64,000 nucleotides of DNA from Chloroflexota bacterium (GTDB lineage: Bacteria > Chloroflexota > Limnocylindria > Limnocylindrales > CSP1-4): the NCBI GenBank assembly GCA_021802825.1, contig JAJZRG010000005.1, positions 62,001-126,000 of the forward strand. The letters are read 5' to 3'. The notes under the pieces were generated by a model. It was not told the origin of the DNA. It searched no databases and was given only the letters and a program-made list of their open reading frames with translations. Position numbers and translations under genes: made by a program. Positions 63,916 through 64,000 of the stretch are shown in pieces. Positions within the stretch are counted from its first letter, which is position 1. Every line of letters starts with the position of its first letter.

Positions 63916-64000
63916 GATCGGGTGCGAGCCCCCTGTTGTGCTGAGCCAAGCATGGCGAAGGGCCCCGCGAACGCATCCGCCGGGGCTGCGGCGCCATGGT

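Overview
The window is about 64 kb of very GC-rich bacterial chromosome, densely packed with genes joined by ATGA, GTGA and TGATG start/stop overlaps. I see no phage, insertion sequence, CRISPR array, rRNA or tRNA. Gene content (split acetyl-CoA carboxylase and FAS-II genes, an F420-type luciferase-like oxidoreductase, tandem PYROXD2-like flavoproteins, a cobalamin riboswitch, lipoproteins with lipoboxes and no outer-membrane transport genes) fits a free-living heterotroph such as a high-GC Chloroflexota or a related actinobacterial-type lineage. That placement is inference; no marker rRNA is present.

Layout. (1) 1-11.1 kb, minus strand: lysC, birA, an ECF sigma factor and a membrane partner, accD, accA, a BCCP-like protein without the biotinylation lysine, accC, fabZ, a phosphoesterase, fabF, a true accB (BCCP) and the start of fabH. 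Biotin ligase, its target BCCP, carboxylase subunits and the condensing enzymes lie together. (2) 11.4-14.9 kb: an XRE/nuclease-like fusion, a dienelactone hydrolase, small membrane and hypothetical proteins and a flavin-binding protein, then a gene-free repeat-rich stretch to 15.6 kb. (3) 15.6-24.4 kb: hom-thrB, an acyl-CoA synthetase, DUF1810, trpS, an AI-2E family permease and surE. (4) 24.4-35.1 kb: two PYROXD2-like flavoproteins, a frameshifted methyltransferase, a kinase/M23/aminotransferase fusion, a methyltransferase, a GcvT-like protein and an M20 peptidase. The flavoprotein pair and the GcvT-M20 pair share an unusual palindrome, TGCAT-N7-ATGCA, at their promoters.

(5) 35.4-39.4 kb: a lipoprotein and a btuF-btuC-btuD-like uptake operon behind a cobalamin riboswitch and an intrinsic terminator. 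(6) 39.5-42.3 kb: three overlapping exported-protein genes including a metzincin-like protease. (7) 42.4-46.6 kb: a SWIM protein, manC, metK and a Phd/VapC toxin-antitoxin pair. (8) 46.6-53.1 kb: an operon apt, MtnA-like (key residues lost), GNAT, ahcY and S9 peptidase, which connects SAM-derived adenosine/adenine recycling. (9) 53.2-64 kb: an MFS transporter, a hypothetical, a luciferase-like oxidoreductase, an AAC(2')-I-like acetyltransferase with a DUF4440 protein, MOSC, Nudix, mfd and pth.

Several genes have a TANNNT hexamer ending only 6-9 bases before the start codon (lysC, manC, trpS, the AI-2E permease, phd and others), which suggests that leaderless transcription is common in this organism.
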